A stretch of 64,000 nucleotides of DNA from Actinomycetales bacterium Actino_02 (GCA_001603275.1 LUYM01000020.1:124001-188000); one strand, 5' to 3'. Numbered from the stretch's first letter, positions 29,633-40,235 are shown. The notes: generated by a model not told the origin, from the sequence alone. Numbers and translations are program-made.

Positions 29633-32600
29633 ATGGGCTACGTCGATCGCGTCGCAGTGAAGGTGTGGCCCGACACCCGCAGTGCTGATCGAGATATGCG
29701 TCGCTTCACCGAGAAGCGACGGGAGACGGTTATCCAGGCCGTCCTTGAAGCAACCCGGGCGAGGGCAGAGCTCAAGAAGCTGGAGAACTCCCGTGCGGTC
29801 ATGGACCTCGACGTCCGAACCGCAGCGGCAAAGGCGAAGCTGGTCGAACTCAATCGGCAGATGGGCCTCGACACTCAGAAGACGGTTGAGATCACGGCGG
29901 ACGTTCGTGCTGCCCGGCTGAAGATCGCCGAACTCCGGGCGCAGCTTGCTCGGACCAGCGACAAGGACGCCAAGCTCGAGATCAGGGCGGATGTCCGGGA
30001 GGCTCGGGCGAAGATCGCTGAGCTCACCGCCCAGCTTGCTCGTACTCGCGACCACAAGGTCAAAGTCAATCTGGAGGCCACCGAGGCGCGCCGCGAGTTG
30101 CGCAAGTTGGAGAACGACCGGAAGGTCGTACTCCAGGCGAAGGCCGAGACCCTGAATGCCCGACGAGAACTGATGATGGTCGCTCGCAAGCGGATCGCCG
30201 AGATCTGGGTGCGAGTGAACTCGTCGAAGGCGATGGTCGACATCAAGCGCATGGTAGCCGGCCTCTCGGGCCTCAACATGCTCCGCCAGTGGCGTGAGTC
30301 GCTAGTCGGCCTGGTCGAGAACTTGCCGCAGACCATCTTGAAGGTGACTGCTCTCGCCTCGGCCTTGTCGCTCCTAGTTCTCCCGCTGATGAGCGTGCTC
30401 TCTGCGATGGCGCCCATCGGCCGCTCGCTGAGGGCCATTGGGCCGGCGGTGCTCGGAGTGATCCCGGTGTTCGCTGGCATGGCTGCGATGGTCTCGGTCT
30501 TGGTGCTGGCCTTCAGGAATCTCCGCAAGACGTCGTCGATCGAGGCAAAGCGGTTCCTCCGTGTATGGGATGGCGTGAAGACGAAGTTCGCTGGAGTCAA
30601 GACTGCCGTTCAGGACGCATTCTTCTCCTCGGCCTTCACCTCTGGATTCAAGCACCTCACCGACAAGCTGCTGCCGGATCTGCGCAAGGGCTTGGCCGTG
30701 GTGGCCACCGGTGTTGGCGATCTCGGTTCGGCGATGATGCGCGCCTTCACCAAGGCCCTCGATGACGGCAAGCTGGCCAAGTTCTTCGCCAACCTCAAGT
30801 CTGGACTGGACAGGTCGAGCCCCGGCTTCGCCGCGATCACTGGCGCCCTCGTCGGCATTGCGACCGAGGCGTCGAGGCTGTTCCCGAAGATGGGTGACTG
30901 GATCTCCGATCTTGGGCGGCGCTTCCAGTCGTGGGTGTCCCACACCGACATCGCGAAGATCGTCCACACCGCTGCGGTCGAGTTCGGCAACCTCTGGCAG
31001 GCCACGAAGAACCTGGGCGGCGTGATCGCAGGCATCTTTGCAGCGATGGATACCGGCAAGTCGACGGGCCTTGCGGGGTTCGCCGACACTCTCGAGCGCG
31101 TCCGGAAGATCGTCTGGTCGAAGCGATTCCAGGCTGCGATGTCCACTATCTTCGGCGGCGCAGCCATCGGCGCCGAGGCGCTTCGAGACGCACTCGGGCC
31201 CATCGGAGATGCCTTCGAGCGCATGGCTCCGACGCTGCGCTACCTTCTCGGTTCGGCCGGCAAGATCGCCGCGAAAGTCCTCACTGGCATCGCGGATGCG
31301 CTGGCCACGCCAGCTGCGCAGAACGGCATCCAGGCGGCGCTGGATGGCGTGGCCGACATGATCGACAAGATCCCGTGGGACCAGGTTGGCCGACTCGTCG
31401 GATCACTGGGCAACCTGATCGGAACACTGGCACCCGGCCTGGGGGACATCCTGGCCATCGTCGTGCCCGTCCTGCCCGACATCGTCGACGCAATCATTGC
31501 CCTGCTTCCATCACTGCTGGACTTCGTCAAGCAGGTGCTCCCCCTACTGGTTGATGCACTGGGCGACCTGCTCCCGATCATCAAGGACCTCGCCCCGGTG
31601 ATCGCCTTCCTGCTGACCGTGGCCGCCAAGGTAATCGCACTCAACTGGGGTGGGGTCACCGAAGCGCTTCGGATTCTCAGGCCTGTTGTGGAGAAGCTGG
31701 GTGACGCCTTCAGCTGGGCCAATGGGCAGATCGACCAGTTCGGCGGCTTTGACGGCGCGGTGAAGGAGTCTGGTCGCCGGTTCGCCGACTGGGTGATGAA
31801 CAGCTTCCTCCCGTTCGTGAGGAGCATTCCGGGCTTGATGTGGCAGGAACAGCTCAAGATCACCGAGGCGTTCGAAGCCCTCCCCGGCATGGTGGTCTTC
31901 GCCCTGTCGACCCTTGTGACCCTGGTGGTTGACGCCTTTGGCACGATGTTCATCCAGGCGGGAATCATCGTCGAGAATGGCATCGCCGCGATCGCTGGAG
32001 CACTCGGCCAGCTTCCGATGCGGATCGCCGTGGCCGTTGGCCTGCTCCCCGAAACCTTCCCGCGATTGCTCATGTCGATGTTCGCGATCGCGCAAGGCGT
32101 GACCGAGATGCAGCTGTCCGCTCTGGTCAATCTGTTTGGGGGACTTCCGCTTCGGATCACTCTCGCCATCGCGCCTCTTGCTGCGCAGTTTTCCGCATCG
32201 GTCCGGCGGGGCCTCAATGCGGGGAACACGGCGGCCATCGCGGGGATCACGCAGATGGTCAACACCATCTCTCAGACGCCGATGAGGATCATCCTCGCGC
32301 TCGGCACCAACCTCGGCAAGCTGCTTTACCCCGCGGGCAGGTCCATCATGAACGGACTCTGGGCGGGAATGACCGCGGTCTGGGCGACCATGATGAGTTG
32401 GATCAGTGGCATCGCCCAGTGGATCCGCGACCACAAGGGCCCCCTCAGCTACGACTACCGCCTCCTGCAGCCCGCAGGCAAGGCCATCATGGCTGGCTTC
32501 GGCGACTCGCTGGCGGCCGGGATGAGCAAGGTTGAGGCCTTGGTCTCGGATTTCGCCCCGCGGGTGTCGGCGAATGTTCGAGTGGCCGGCGATGGCAGTG

Positions 32601-32743
32601 GCTCAGCTTCGGCTGATGGCGTCTTCTCTCCATCAGCCCTGGCCGAAGCGCTGGCCGACACGCTGGAGGCGCGAGGGATGTCCTGGCTGGCCGTCAGTGA
32701 CCGCGTCTCGGCGGTTCGAACTCTTGCCGAGGAGATGGCGTGA
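29633..32743 (+). CDS. Tape measure protein
   Basis: At 1036 residues it is the longest gene in the prophage. Residues 1-210 are charged coiled coil with internal repeats (AKLVELNRQM, LKIAELRAQLARTSD, AKIAELTAQLARTRD, RRELRKLEN). Hydrophobic helices around 235-300 and 620-700 and amphipathic helices throughout follow. This composition and the position after the chaperones identify it. By the usual scaling of about 1.5 angstrom per residue, a tail near 150 nm is expected. Confidence 0.92.
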   Translation: MGYVDRVAVKVWPDTRSADRDMRRFTEKRRETVIQAVLEATRARAELKKLENSRAVMDLDVRTAAAKAKLVELNRQMGLDTQKTVEITADVRAARLKIAELRAQLARTSDKDAKLEIRADVREARAKIAELTAQLARTRDHKVKVNLEATEARRELRKLENDRKVVLQAKAETLNARRELMMVARKRIAEIWVRVNSSKAMVDIKRMVAGLSGLNMLRQWRESLVGLVENLPQTILKVTALASALSLLVLPLMSVLSAMAPIGRSLRAIGPAVLGVIPVFAGMAAMVSVLVLAFRNLRKTSSIEAKRFLRVWDGVKTKFAGVKTAVQDAFFSSAFTSGFKHLTDKLLPDLRKGLAVVATGVGDLGSAMMRAFTKALDDGKLAKFFANLKSGLDRSSPGFAAITGALVGIATEASRLFPKMGDWISDLGRRFQSWVSHTDIAKIVHTAAVEFGNLWQATKNLGGVIAGIFAAMDTGKSTGLAGFADTLERVRKIVWSKRFQAAMSTIFGGAAIGAEALRDALGPIGDAFERMAPTLRYLLGSAGKIAAKVLTGIADALATPAAQNGIQAALDGVADMIDKIPWDQVGRLVGSLGNLIGTLAPGLGDILAIVVPVLPDIVDAIIALLPSLLDFVKQVLPLLVDALGDLLPIIKDLAPVIAFLLTVAAKVIALNWGGVTEALRILRPVVEKLGDAFSWANGQIDQFGGFDGAVKESGRRFADWVMNSFLPFVRSIPGLMWQEQLKITEAFEALPGMVVFALSTLVTLVVDAFGTMFIQAGIIVENGIAAIAGALGQLPMRIAVAVGLLPETFPRLLMSMFAIAQGVTEMQLSALVNLFGGLPLRITLAIAPLAAQFSASVRRGLNAGNTAAIAGITQMVNTISQTPMRIILALGTNLGKLLYPAGRSIMNGLWAGMTAVWATMMSWISGIAQWIRDHKGPLSYDYRLLQPAGKAIMAGFGDSLAAGMSKVEALVSDFAPRVSANVRVAGDGSGSASADGVFSPSALAEALADTLEARGMSWLAVSDRVSAVRTLAEEMA

Positions 32744-34635
32744 CGATCGCTCTGCGAGGAAACTCGGACATCACCTACACCGCCGATGGCGGCATCAGTG
32801 TGGCGTGGCCATCTGGAGTTCAGGCCGGCGACACGGCATTGCTGTTCACTGCTACCAGCGGTGGACGCAAGCCGGCCACCTCGGTCCCCGCCGGATGGAC
32901 TTTGCTCCGGTCCAACTCTGCTGGTGAAGCTATCTACGGCAGGCTGATCATCACCCCGGCCGACCTCGCTCTGGCGGTGCCCGTGAATGCGGTCATCTGC
33001 GGCATGGTGGTTCTGTCGGGAGTGAGTGCGTTCGGAGCCACATCATCCACGGGAGGCATCACGCTCCCTGCCGCCTCTGGAGCGATCATCACCTTCGGGC
33101 GCAGGAACGAGTCATCCCCGGCACTCACTCCACCGACAGGGCGCATCTTCGCGACGGACGCGATCAACCCGAAGTACTCGTCGTACAAGGTGAAGAAGAA
33201 GACGCACTGGAGGAAGCGCCGCTACAACGCCTGGCTGCAGATCCCGGGAGTCGCCGGCTTCGCCTCCATTTCGGGTAGCTCCGACGCAATGATGAGCGTC
33301 GAACTCATCGCTGACGTGCTGCCGGCGGCCGACGCCTCAGCGATGACGCCCACCACGCTGACCCCCGCTAACGATGCCACTGCCGAGGCTGGACAGATCG
33401 ACTTCCTTTGGGCCAACCCGACCGCATATGCCGAGCCCTTGTGGTCCCTACATCAGCTGCAGCTGCGTGCTGTTGGTGCCGCGACGTGGGGCTCGGTCTC
33501 GAGCGGGACATGGACTCCGGGAGATGGTGATCGAACCGAGGTGGAGAGCGCGGCGACGGGCTCGCAAATCTCGTCGGTGCTCGATAGCCTCGCGGCCGGC
33601 ACCTATGAGTGGCGGATTCGCGCCCAGTTCGCCTCGTCGATTTGGTCAGCATGGTCGGCCACTTCCACCTTCACGGTCGTGGCGCCGCCGGCGGTCGGCG
33701 AGGTGGCAGTGGAGGCCTCACTGACCCCGGTTGTTTCCTGGTCGCTCGCCTCCGGTTCCCAGAGTTATGCGCGAGTGATGGTGCGCGACACCCTTGGTGA
33801 GCAGGTATACGACTCCGGCCTGCAACCGACCGATCTCGGCTCGTGGGTCGTGCCGATGCAGGACTGGGTCAATGGAGGCTCCTACCTCGCGGCGGTGACC
33901 GTCATGAGCGCTGACGGGATGCAGAGCGCCGAGGTGGAGTCCTCACCGTTCGTCGTCGCCTGGACGCCGCCTGAGGCACCGGCATCGCTGACCCTCGCTG
34001 ATGGGCGCCCGCCGCAGGCTGTGGTTACCGGCCTGGCTGGCGCCGCGCTGCTGCGCCTGGAGTGGCTGACCACCTCGGGCGCGACCGCGACCGGCGTCTG
34101 GCCGGTGACGGCCGACACGATGACGCTCGACCTCCCACTGCTTCCCTACGCGGCCGAGACCACGGTGTCAGCCTTCCGCTCCGACGTTGACGGGACGCTT
34201 TGGTCGGCGCCAATCACTGCTGACGTGACGTCCTACGACACGAGGTCTTACCTAGTCGATGACGAGATGGGCAGCTGGGTCGAGATCACCATCGCTGAGG
34301 ATGATGGCCTCACTGAGGCTCAGGCTGTGTCGGCCTCCTATCCGCTTGGCGAGTCGGAGGCGCTGGTACTCCGTTCGGACCGGGCTGGCGATGCCGGTGT
34401 GGTGACCCTGCTGGCTCGAACGCTGGCCGAGAAGAAGCAGATCCGAGAGTGGCTGAGGGATCGCGGCACATTCTGGCTGCGCTGGACGCCCGAGAAGAAC
34501 ATGATGCTCGGCGGTACTCTGCAGGACGCACCCCCGACTCGAATGGCCGCGGTCAGTCCGTGGCGTGAGCAGCGGGTGAAGCAGAAGGCCATCCAGCATC
34601 GGACCATCCCGATCTCGTGGGTGGAACGCCCGTGA
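32740..34635 (+). CDS. Minor tail protein, distal tail type with Fn3-like modules
   Basis: The 631-residue protein overlaps the tape-measure stop. The N-terminal 200 residues are beta-rich; residues 215-430 contain fibronectin-type repeats (LWSLHQLQLRAVGAATWGSV, YEWRIRAQFASSIWSAWS). The C-terminal 130 residues (EWLRDRGTFWLRWTPEKN) are like the end of distal tail proteins. Gene order and size support a tail-tip component. Confidence 0.75.
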   Translation: MTIALRGNSDITYTADGGISVAWPSGVQAGDTALLFTATSGGRKPATSVPAGWTLLRSNSAGEAIYGRLIITPADLALAVPVNAVICGMVVLSGVSAFGATSSTGGITLPAASGAIITFGRRNESSPALTPPTGRIFATDAINPKYSSYKVKKKTHWRKRRYNAWLQIPGVAGFASISGSSDAMMSVELIADVLPAADASAMTPTTLTPANDATAEAGQIDFLWANPTAYAEPLWSLHQLQLRAVGAATWGSVSSGTWTPGDGDRTEVESAATGSQISSVLDSLAAGTYEWRIRAQFASSIWSAWSATSTFTVVAPPAVGEVAVEASLTPVVSWSLASGSQSYARVMVRDTLGEQVYDSGLQPTDLGSWVVPMQDWVNGGSYLAAVTVMSADGMQSAEVESSPFVVAWTPPEAPASLTLADGRPPQAVVTGLAGAALLRLEWLTTSGATATGVWPVTADTMTLDLPLLPYAAETTVSAFRSDVDGTLWSAPITADVTSYDTRSYLVDDEMGSWVEITIAEDDGLTEAQAVSASYPLGESEALVLRSDRAGDAGVVTLLARTLAEKKQIREWLRDRGTFWLRWTPEKNMMLGGTLQDAPPTRMAAVSPWREQRVKQKAIQHRTIPISWVERP

Positions 34636-35774
34636 GCCGAGAGGTTCTGGACATCGACTGGGAAGTCCTCTTCGCGATGCCCGAATGGGCTGAGCAGATG
34701 GCCTCCCTCGACCGAACTGTTGCATGTCGCGTCGAGGTGATCGACCCGGCCGGCATCGCGATCGGCGATGCGCGGATCGACGCCGGCACAGTCACGATGC
34801 GCGGCGGAGGCTCCGAGATGTGGGTCGCCGACCTGAGCGGATCTGACCCTGACTGGTTGCCCATGGATGAGAGCGATGCACTCGACTCCCGTTCAGGAAA
34901 CCGCGTGCGGGTGTGGTGGCAGGAGTGGATTCCCGCCCTCGGCGGCTGGGCTGAGGGTCCGGTGATGACCGGTTGGCCGCACAACCCGAAGGTTACGGAT
35001 AGCCGCACCCTCTCCTGGTCGGTCACCGTTCGCGACTCGCTTCTCGAAGCAAAGCGTGGGGGTTACGGCGGCGCCGTCGTGGAGCTCGGCGGCATGACTG
35101 TCGACCAGGCGCTGACCAAGTTGTTCGACGTCGTGGCGCCGAAGCTGGACACATCATTCCCGCTTTCGTCGGTCCGGCTCCCGACCACCTACACCCTCGG
35201 CGAGAATGAGCCCGACAAGGACTGGACGGCAATCGCAGCGATGGCTGGGTGGACGGTCTGGTCTGATCGCGAGGGCGTGATCGTGGCCGGCCCGCTGAAG
35301 GCCGCTCGAGCCGTGGACTGGTCGGAGGGGCCCGGCTGTCGCATTACGCAACTCGAGCGGTCAACTACAACGACCGACATCATCAACCGCGTCGTCGTGC
35401 GCTCCACCAACTCCGACGTCTCGCCAGCGATCACATCCATCGCAGAAGACGATGATCCAGCTTCGGCCACCTTCGTCGGGAGGCATGGCCCCTGGGAGCG
35501 GGTCATCGAGTCCGATGCGATCGCGTCGCAGCAGGCAGCGGACAACCTCGCCGCCGCTGAGTTGATCGCCGGGCTGCGCCCAACGTCGGAGGTCACCGGG
35601 AAGGCAACCCCGCGGCCGGATCTCGGATGGGGTGACCTGATTCAGCTGGGGCGGGACCGCGTCGGCATCTACGGCCCACACATTCTCACCGAGTTCCGCC
35701 TGACACTGCCAGCACCGAACACCGCGCCGGAACTGATGGCGATCACCGTCTCTCCGATTGGAGTATCTGGCTGA
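34632..35774 (+). CDS. Minor tail protein, hub-like
   Basis: The 380-residue protein starts with GTG 34632 inside the previous stop (GTGA). It is beta-rich with VRDSLLEAKRGGYGGAVVEL in the centre and typical end ELMAITVSPIG. Resembles the hub-like minor tail proteins (DUF5047 type) of actinophages that follow the distal tail protein. Confidence 0.7.
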   Translation: MSREVLDIDWEVLFAMPEWAEQMASLDRTVACRVEVIDPAGIAIGDARIDAGTVTMRGGGSEMWVADLSGSDPDWLPMDESDALDSRSGNRVRVWWQEWIPALGGWAEGPVMTGWPHNPKVTDSRTLSWSVTVRDSLLEAKRGGYGGAVVELGGMTVDQALTKLFDVVAPKLDTSFPLSSVRLPTTYTLGENEPDKDWTAIAAMAGWTVWSDREGVIVAGPLKAARAVDWSEGPGCRITQLERSTTTTDIINRVVVRSTNSDVSPAITSIAEDDDPASATFVGRHGPWERVIESDAIASQQAADNLAAAELIAGLRPTSEVTGKATPRPDLGWGDLIQLGRDRVGIYGPHILTEFRLTLPAPNTAPELMAITVSPIGVSG

Positions 35775-38530
35775 TGGGCGAAACTATCCGCTCGGCGAAG
35801 GCGGCCAAGGCCGCCTCGCGAGCCGCGACCCCCTCGAGGTACTGGATCGGCGTCGTCACCGAGATCATTGACGCCACGCACTGCCGGGTGTCCTCGGCCG
35901 AGAAGAACGTCCCGTGCGTGGTGCCTGCCAGCCTCCTCGTAAGCGAAGGTGCGACAGTCCAGATCCGAGTGCGAGGCAACGACTACCTCGTTGACTCGGT
36001 GCTCAACGGTGAGAATCAGCCCAAGGATCTTCTCGACCAGATCGAAGCCCTCACGCCGCCGCCGCCCGACACTGAGGCCCCGAATCGGCCGTCCGAGGTC
36101 GACCTGACGTCCTATCCGTCCATCGTCGCTGCAGCATGGAATGGCCTCGATTACCTTGGCGGCGCGATGCCGGCCGACTTCCATCACGTCGACGTGCTGG
36201 CTGAGAACGTGACTCCGCCGACGAAGTACGCAGGCCGGATGTCGCACGCGGGGCTCATTGCCCTGGTTGCCGAACCTCACTCGACGATGTACGTCTCGCT
36301 GGTCGCCTACGACGAGAGCGGCAATGCCTCGCCGCCGTCGACTCCGACATCGGTGGTCGTCAAGAGCGTCCTGGATGACACCGATCTGGCTGCCCGACTG
36401 GCCACCTCGCCGCGCTTCTACACCTCACCGGACCATGAGCCGCCGGCCAGTGATGTGCCGGAGTTGTCGTGGTGGGCGAAGGCCGACAGCACAGTTTGGC
36501 AGTACAAGGGTGGCGCGTGGATCGAGCAGTCCGGGTCGCTGACTGGGAGCGTGACCGCCGCACAGATCGCCGCCCAGATTCTCGCGGCCGTCTCGGCCAC
36601 CTTGGGCGATCTCTCGGCGAACGCAGCGACGATTCAGGCGCTTTACGCACAGGGCTTCACCGCTGCGACTGCGGTGATCGGCCAGGTCGAGACGGATCGG
36701 GTCAAGGCTGGGGCTGTCGACTCGATGGTGATCACCTCGCCGACGGTCCGGTCGGGGGTCGACTTCCCGCGCTGGCAGTGGACGCCGCTGGACGGGCTGA
36801 CGATCTACGACGCCAACGGCGCGATCCTGGTCAACCTCTCCATGTCGGAGCTGTCGACATTCAATGGGCGCATCGCGGCATCCGAGCTGATCGCCTCCGG
36901 CGTGGCGCGCCTCACCGCGCCGGGGAACCGGATCGAGGCCGGCGGATCCTTGATCCTTGGCCAGGATCAGGATTCCCCGGCGTCGGCGCCGACGATCGCC
37001 AACGCATATCCGGTCATTCGGCTCTTTGGTGAGGACGGCGTTCCGGTTCGCGGAGCCGGCTCGGTGTCGAAACTGGCCGACGGACGCTGGCTGTCCATTC
37101 AGAACCTGCGGACCATCCGGTTCCACACCGCCAGTGGAGCCTGGATCAGCACCCTGCCCATCACTGGGGACTATCCCACCGGCGACTACGGCCACAGTTC
37201 AACAGTGATCGGCGACTACGCCTACGTGGGTGACCTGGTCGACGGAAACCTCAGGTTCTATGCGATCAACCTGACCACCGGGGTCCGCACCCTGGAAACC
37301 GATCCGCCCACGGGCACGGGCACGGGCCGGTCGTTCTCGGGCGATATGGCAATCGGGACCGATGGGACCCGGCTACTGACCGGCACCATCACCACCGTCA
37401 GGCGGTTCACGATCGCTCGCTCTGGTGAGCAGTTCACTGTGACCTTCGCCGACTACAAGACGGTGCCATTCCTCGAAACCCCCACGGCAATCGCTGGCGG
37501 CACCTTCGACCTCGGCGCAGACTCGTTGCTGCTCGCCGGCGGAACCGTCGTCAGGGCGTTCCCGGTGTCGACGATGACTGAGAACACCGATGCTCGATTC
37601 CCGGCGCCCGACCCCAGTGATCTTCCGAACAACGTTGGGGCATGGTGGGTCGCCTACGGATCCACGATCTACGTCTGCGACGGAGTCACCTGGTCTGGCT
37701 CATCCGCTGAGCGGGCGATCGACGCGGCCTACACCTATGCCAGCCCGTCCTACGAGTCGAAGAAGTCGCCGACGACTACGGCCACGATCAAGCGGCGAGC
37801 CAGGGTCAGGATCAACGCCCCTCAGTGGGCGCCGGGATCGCCGAACTCGAACGTCGAGCTGCTGAAGTTCTATGCGGCGGCGACATCCGGGGCGGCGCTC
37901 TACCTGCAGGGCACCAACCACCTCGGCTACGTCGAGTTGCTTTCGATCGCCGGCGCCGGGAGTACGCCGCCGGCCGTCAACACTTTCCCGCCGCAGGCAG
38001 TCGCGAAGATCACCAACGACGACGAGACGCTGGTGATCGCCGCCGACGGCACGGTCAGGTCGAAGCTCCTCGAGTCGAAGATGACGAAGACGACCACCGG
38101 TCACTCGGCGGCCGGCGGCGCGTTCGCTGCAACCACGTTCACTCAGGTGACAGGCTTCGACCAGGTCGACCTCGCGAACGCGCCCGTCTCCCTCGATGGA
38201 GCGACCGGCCGCATCACGATCCTCGAGGACGCCTTCTACGACGTCGACTTCTTCACCCGCTGGCCGAACTTCGGCTCTGCATTCACTCGCCTGTCGCTGA
38301 TCGCGGTCGGCACTGCCTACAACGGCCGGCAGATTGCGATCGAGGGCCATGGTGCAGCCAACTGGGAGTTCCAGACGGCCCGGGCCCGGGGTGAGTGGCT
38401 GACCGCGGGAACGATCTTGACGCTGTGGATCTACTGCGGGACGAGCTCGACGCTGAATCAGCCGTCCAACCCGACCGCGAACCTGACCATGATGACGAGC
38501 GTCGCCATCCGGCTCGCCGGGAAGGCGTGA
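35774..38530 (+). CDS. Large minor tail protein / tail spike
   Basis: The 918-residue protein overlaps the previous stop by a base. Residues 1-110 are a beta-barrel-like start, 110-220 an Fn3-like segment, 245-300 a helical Ala-rich part (ATLGDLSANAATIQALYAQG) as in phage J-protein stems, and 400-640 a region with Gly/Thr/Asp repeats that could be a beta-propeller (GDYAYVGDLVDGNLRFYAIN). The C-terminal 130 residues form a jelly-roll-like, C1q-like head (FYDVDFFTRWPNFGSAFTRL). It probably contributes to host binding. Confidence 0.75.
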   Translation: MGETIRSAKAAKAASRAATPSRYWIGVVTEIIDATHCRVSSAEKNVPCVVPASLLVSEGATVQIRVRGNDYLVDSVLNGENQPKDLLDQIEALTPPPPDTEAPNRPSEVDLTSYPSIVAAAWNGLDYLGGAMPADFHHVDVLAENVTPPTKYAGRMSHAGLIALVAEPHSTMYVSLVAYDESGNASPPSTPTSVVVKSVLDDTDLAARLATSPRFYTSPDHEPPASDVPELSWWAKADSTVWQYKGGAWIEQSGSLTGSVTAAQIAAQILAAVSATLGDLSANAATIQALYAQGFTAATAVIGQVETDRVKAGAVDSMVITSPTVRSGVDFPRWQWTPLDGLTIYDANGAILVNLSMSELSTFNGRIAASELIASGVARLTAPGNRIEAGGSLILGQDQDSPASAPTIANAYPVIRLFGEDGVPVRGAGSVSKLADGRWLSIQNLRTIRFHTASGAWISTLPITGDYPTGDYGHSSTVIGDYAYVGDLVDGNLRFYAINLTTGVRTLETDPPTGTGTGRSFSGDMAIGTDGTRLLTGTITTVRRFTIARSGEQFTVTFADYKTVPFLETPTAIAGGTFDLGADSLLLAGGTVVRAFPVSTMTENTDARFPAPDPSDLPNNVGAWWVAYGSTIYVCDGVTWSGSSAERAIDAAYTYASPSYESKKSPTTTATIKRRARVRINAPQWAPGSPNSNVELLKFYAAATSGAALYLQGTNHLGYVELLSIAGAGSTPPAVNTFPPQAVAKITNDDETLVIAADGTVRSKLLESKMTKTTTGHSAAGGAFAATTFTQVTGFDQVDLANAPVSLDGATGRITILEDAFYDVDFFTRWPNFGSAFTRLSLIAVGTAYNGRQIAIEGHGAANWEFQTARARGEWLTAGTILTLWIYCGTSSTLNQPSNPTANLTMMTSVAIRLAGKA

Positions 38531-38564
38531 CGCCGATGACCACCATCCACCCCCTGGAGGCCTG

Positions 38565-38969
38565 ATGCCCAACACCCCCGCATCGAAACCAGCCTGGTGG
38601 CGTCAATGGATGATGCCGATCCTGGCCGCAGCGATCGCGTTCCCCATCGGCGTCCTCGCCCCGATTCCCGGCAAGCAGCCGTTCGTGGACGTCAACGACG
38701 CGATCCTGATCGCTGTCCTGGTCGCGGTGGGCGGGTTCCTCGCCCAGCTGTATCTACGGATGGGCAAGCTCGAGGACAAGGTTGCTCAGCTAGAGGCTGC
38801 CCGCTCCGAAGCGCTCGACAAGCTCGGAGCGGCGGCGAGCTTCATCAACCGGATCGGGCTATGGCTGGCGAAGGGTGCTGTCGGCCCGATGCCGCAGCCG
38901 CCGGCGCAGATCCGGGACCACATCGACGCCGAGCTCTGGGAGTCGGACGCTCCCGGCGGCACCGACTGA
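38565..38969 (+). CDS. Small membrane protein, holin-like or lysis accessory
   Basis: The 134-residue protein has two hydrophobic helices (IPMILAAAIAFPIGVLAP-like at about 15-33 and AILIAVLVAVGGFLAQLYL at about 46-64), then a coiled coil (GKLEDKVAQLEAARSEALDK) and an acidic tail. Such proteins next to endolysin genes may be a second holin or regulate holin timing. Confidence 0.6.
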   Translation: MPNTPASKPAWWRQWMMPILAAAIAFPIGVLAPIPGKQPFVDVNDAILIAVLVAVGGFLAQLYLRMGKLEDKVAQLEAARSEALDKLGAAASFINRIGLWLAKGAVGPMPQPPAQIRDHIDAELWESDAPGGTD

Positions 38970-39014
38970 CCTGACCTACTCCACTTCAACCCTCTGGAAG
39001 GAGGGCATCTCGCC

Positions 39015-40235
39015 ATGCCCAGAACTCTGAACATCGAGTCGATCCTGCAAGCTCAGGACGAGTTGATGGCTGTCAAGCCGGCGATCGGCTACACGCAGAA
39101 CGCCATCGGCCGCCGGAAGGTGGTCGACCCGAAGACGATGACGTGGCGGCCGGGTAGCTCGTCGGACTGCAGCTTCATCACCGCCTCGGTGATGATGGTC
39201 GCCGGCCTGGTGTTGTCGGGCTGGCAGAAGATCGTGCTCTACTCCGGCAACATCATCAGCGTGCTGGTCTCCACGGGCCTGTACCGGAAGATCGACGTCC
39301 GCCGCTACAAGACGCTGCCTGCGCTCACCGCGGTGCTGCAGCCGGGCGATGCGATGGCCGGCCCTGGCCACGTCATCAGTGTTGGCCGCGACGGTCGGTT
39401 CCTGTCGTGGGAGCACGACGAGCGCGGCAAGAGCACTGGCGGCAAGGACGGCTGGCAGAAGGGCGAGAAGACCGGCTGGCGCGCCCCGTACATGCGCTCC
39501 CGCGGCTGGACGTCGGTGGCACGGCTGATCCCGACCGCGGAGTTCTTGGGCCAGATCCTGGCCGCCTACGCGAAGGGCAAGAGCTGGGCGAAGCCCCTGT
39601 CCCTGTTCGGCGTGCGGGCGCCGGCCGATGTGAAGCTGTGGCGGCTGTTCCTGGCCGAGCTCACCCGCTGGACCAACGGTGTGCAGCCTGACTACTCCCC
39701 GCGGGTCGTGTCCGACTCGGGCCACGCCTACGTGGTGCTTGGCGGGACCGTCGCGCAGATGCGGAAGCGTCTTGCGGTGGCGCTGGAAGGGCTGCAGCTC
39801 AACCCGAACTCGGTCGTGGTCGTCACCGGTCGCCCGGTGCGCGAGGGCAAGACCGAAGCGATGTGGATGCGCGACTTCCTGCGAGCCGCTGGCATCGCGG
39901 ACGAGCGGATCCTGACCGAGACGAAGGCTTCCTCGACGGTCGGGAACGCCCGCTACAGCCTGCCGATCCTGATGGCCTGCAAGATCACCTCGGCAACCCT
40001 GGTCAGCTACGACTCCCACATCCGGCGGGCCCAGTTGCTGTTCCTGGCTGCGCAGCTGGCGATCGAGACGGCCGGCTCCGGCACCCACCCGACCGGGATC
40101 AGCTGGACGACCCCGCTCGCCTACCCGGACAAGCATGTGGCCGCGACCAAGGCCAGTGCTGCCACGCGGGCCGCGATCGCGGAGGGCATCGCCGCGGTGA
40201 TGGGCCTCACCAAGCAGTACCAGGCCGCGTTGTAG
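39015..40235 (+). CDS. Endolysin with NlpC/P60-like peptidase and DUF218/YdcF-like domain
   Basis: The 406-residue protein has two parts. Residues 20-170 contain SSDCSFITASVMM (catalytic-type Cys), LQPGDAMAGPGHVISVG (His) and a later polar residue, as in NlpC/P60 or CHAP cysteine peptidases of phage lysins. Residues 225-400 carry the DUF218 set: AYVVLGGTV, VVVVTGRPVREGKTEAMWMR, ILTETKASSTVGNA and ATLVSYDSHIRRAQLL. DUF218 proteins (YdcF, SanA, ElyC) are linked to envelope metabolism in bacteria. A fusion with a lysin peptidase is uncommon and could add a second wall function. Ribosome site GGAAGGAGGG. Confidence 0.7.
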   Translation: MPRTLNIESILQAQDELMAVKPAIGYTQNAIGRRKVVDPKTMTWRPGSSSDCSFITASVMMVAGLVLSGWQKIVLYSGNIISVLVSTGLYRKIDVRRYKTLPALTAVLQPGDAMAGPGHVISVGRDGRFLSWEHDERGKSTGGKDGWQKGEKTGWRAPYMRSRGWTSVARLIPTAEFLGQILAAYAKGKSWAKPLSLFGVRAPADVKLWRLFLAELTRWTNGVQPDYSPRVVSDSGHAYVVLGGTVAQMRKRLAVALEGLQLNPNSVVVVTGRPVREGKTEAMWMRDFLRAAGIADERILTETKASSTVGNARYSLPILMACKITSATLVSYDSHIRRAQLLFLAAQLAIETAGSGTHPTGISWTTPLAYPDKHVAATKASAATRAAIAEGIAAVMGLTKQYQAAL

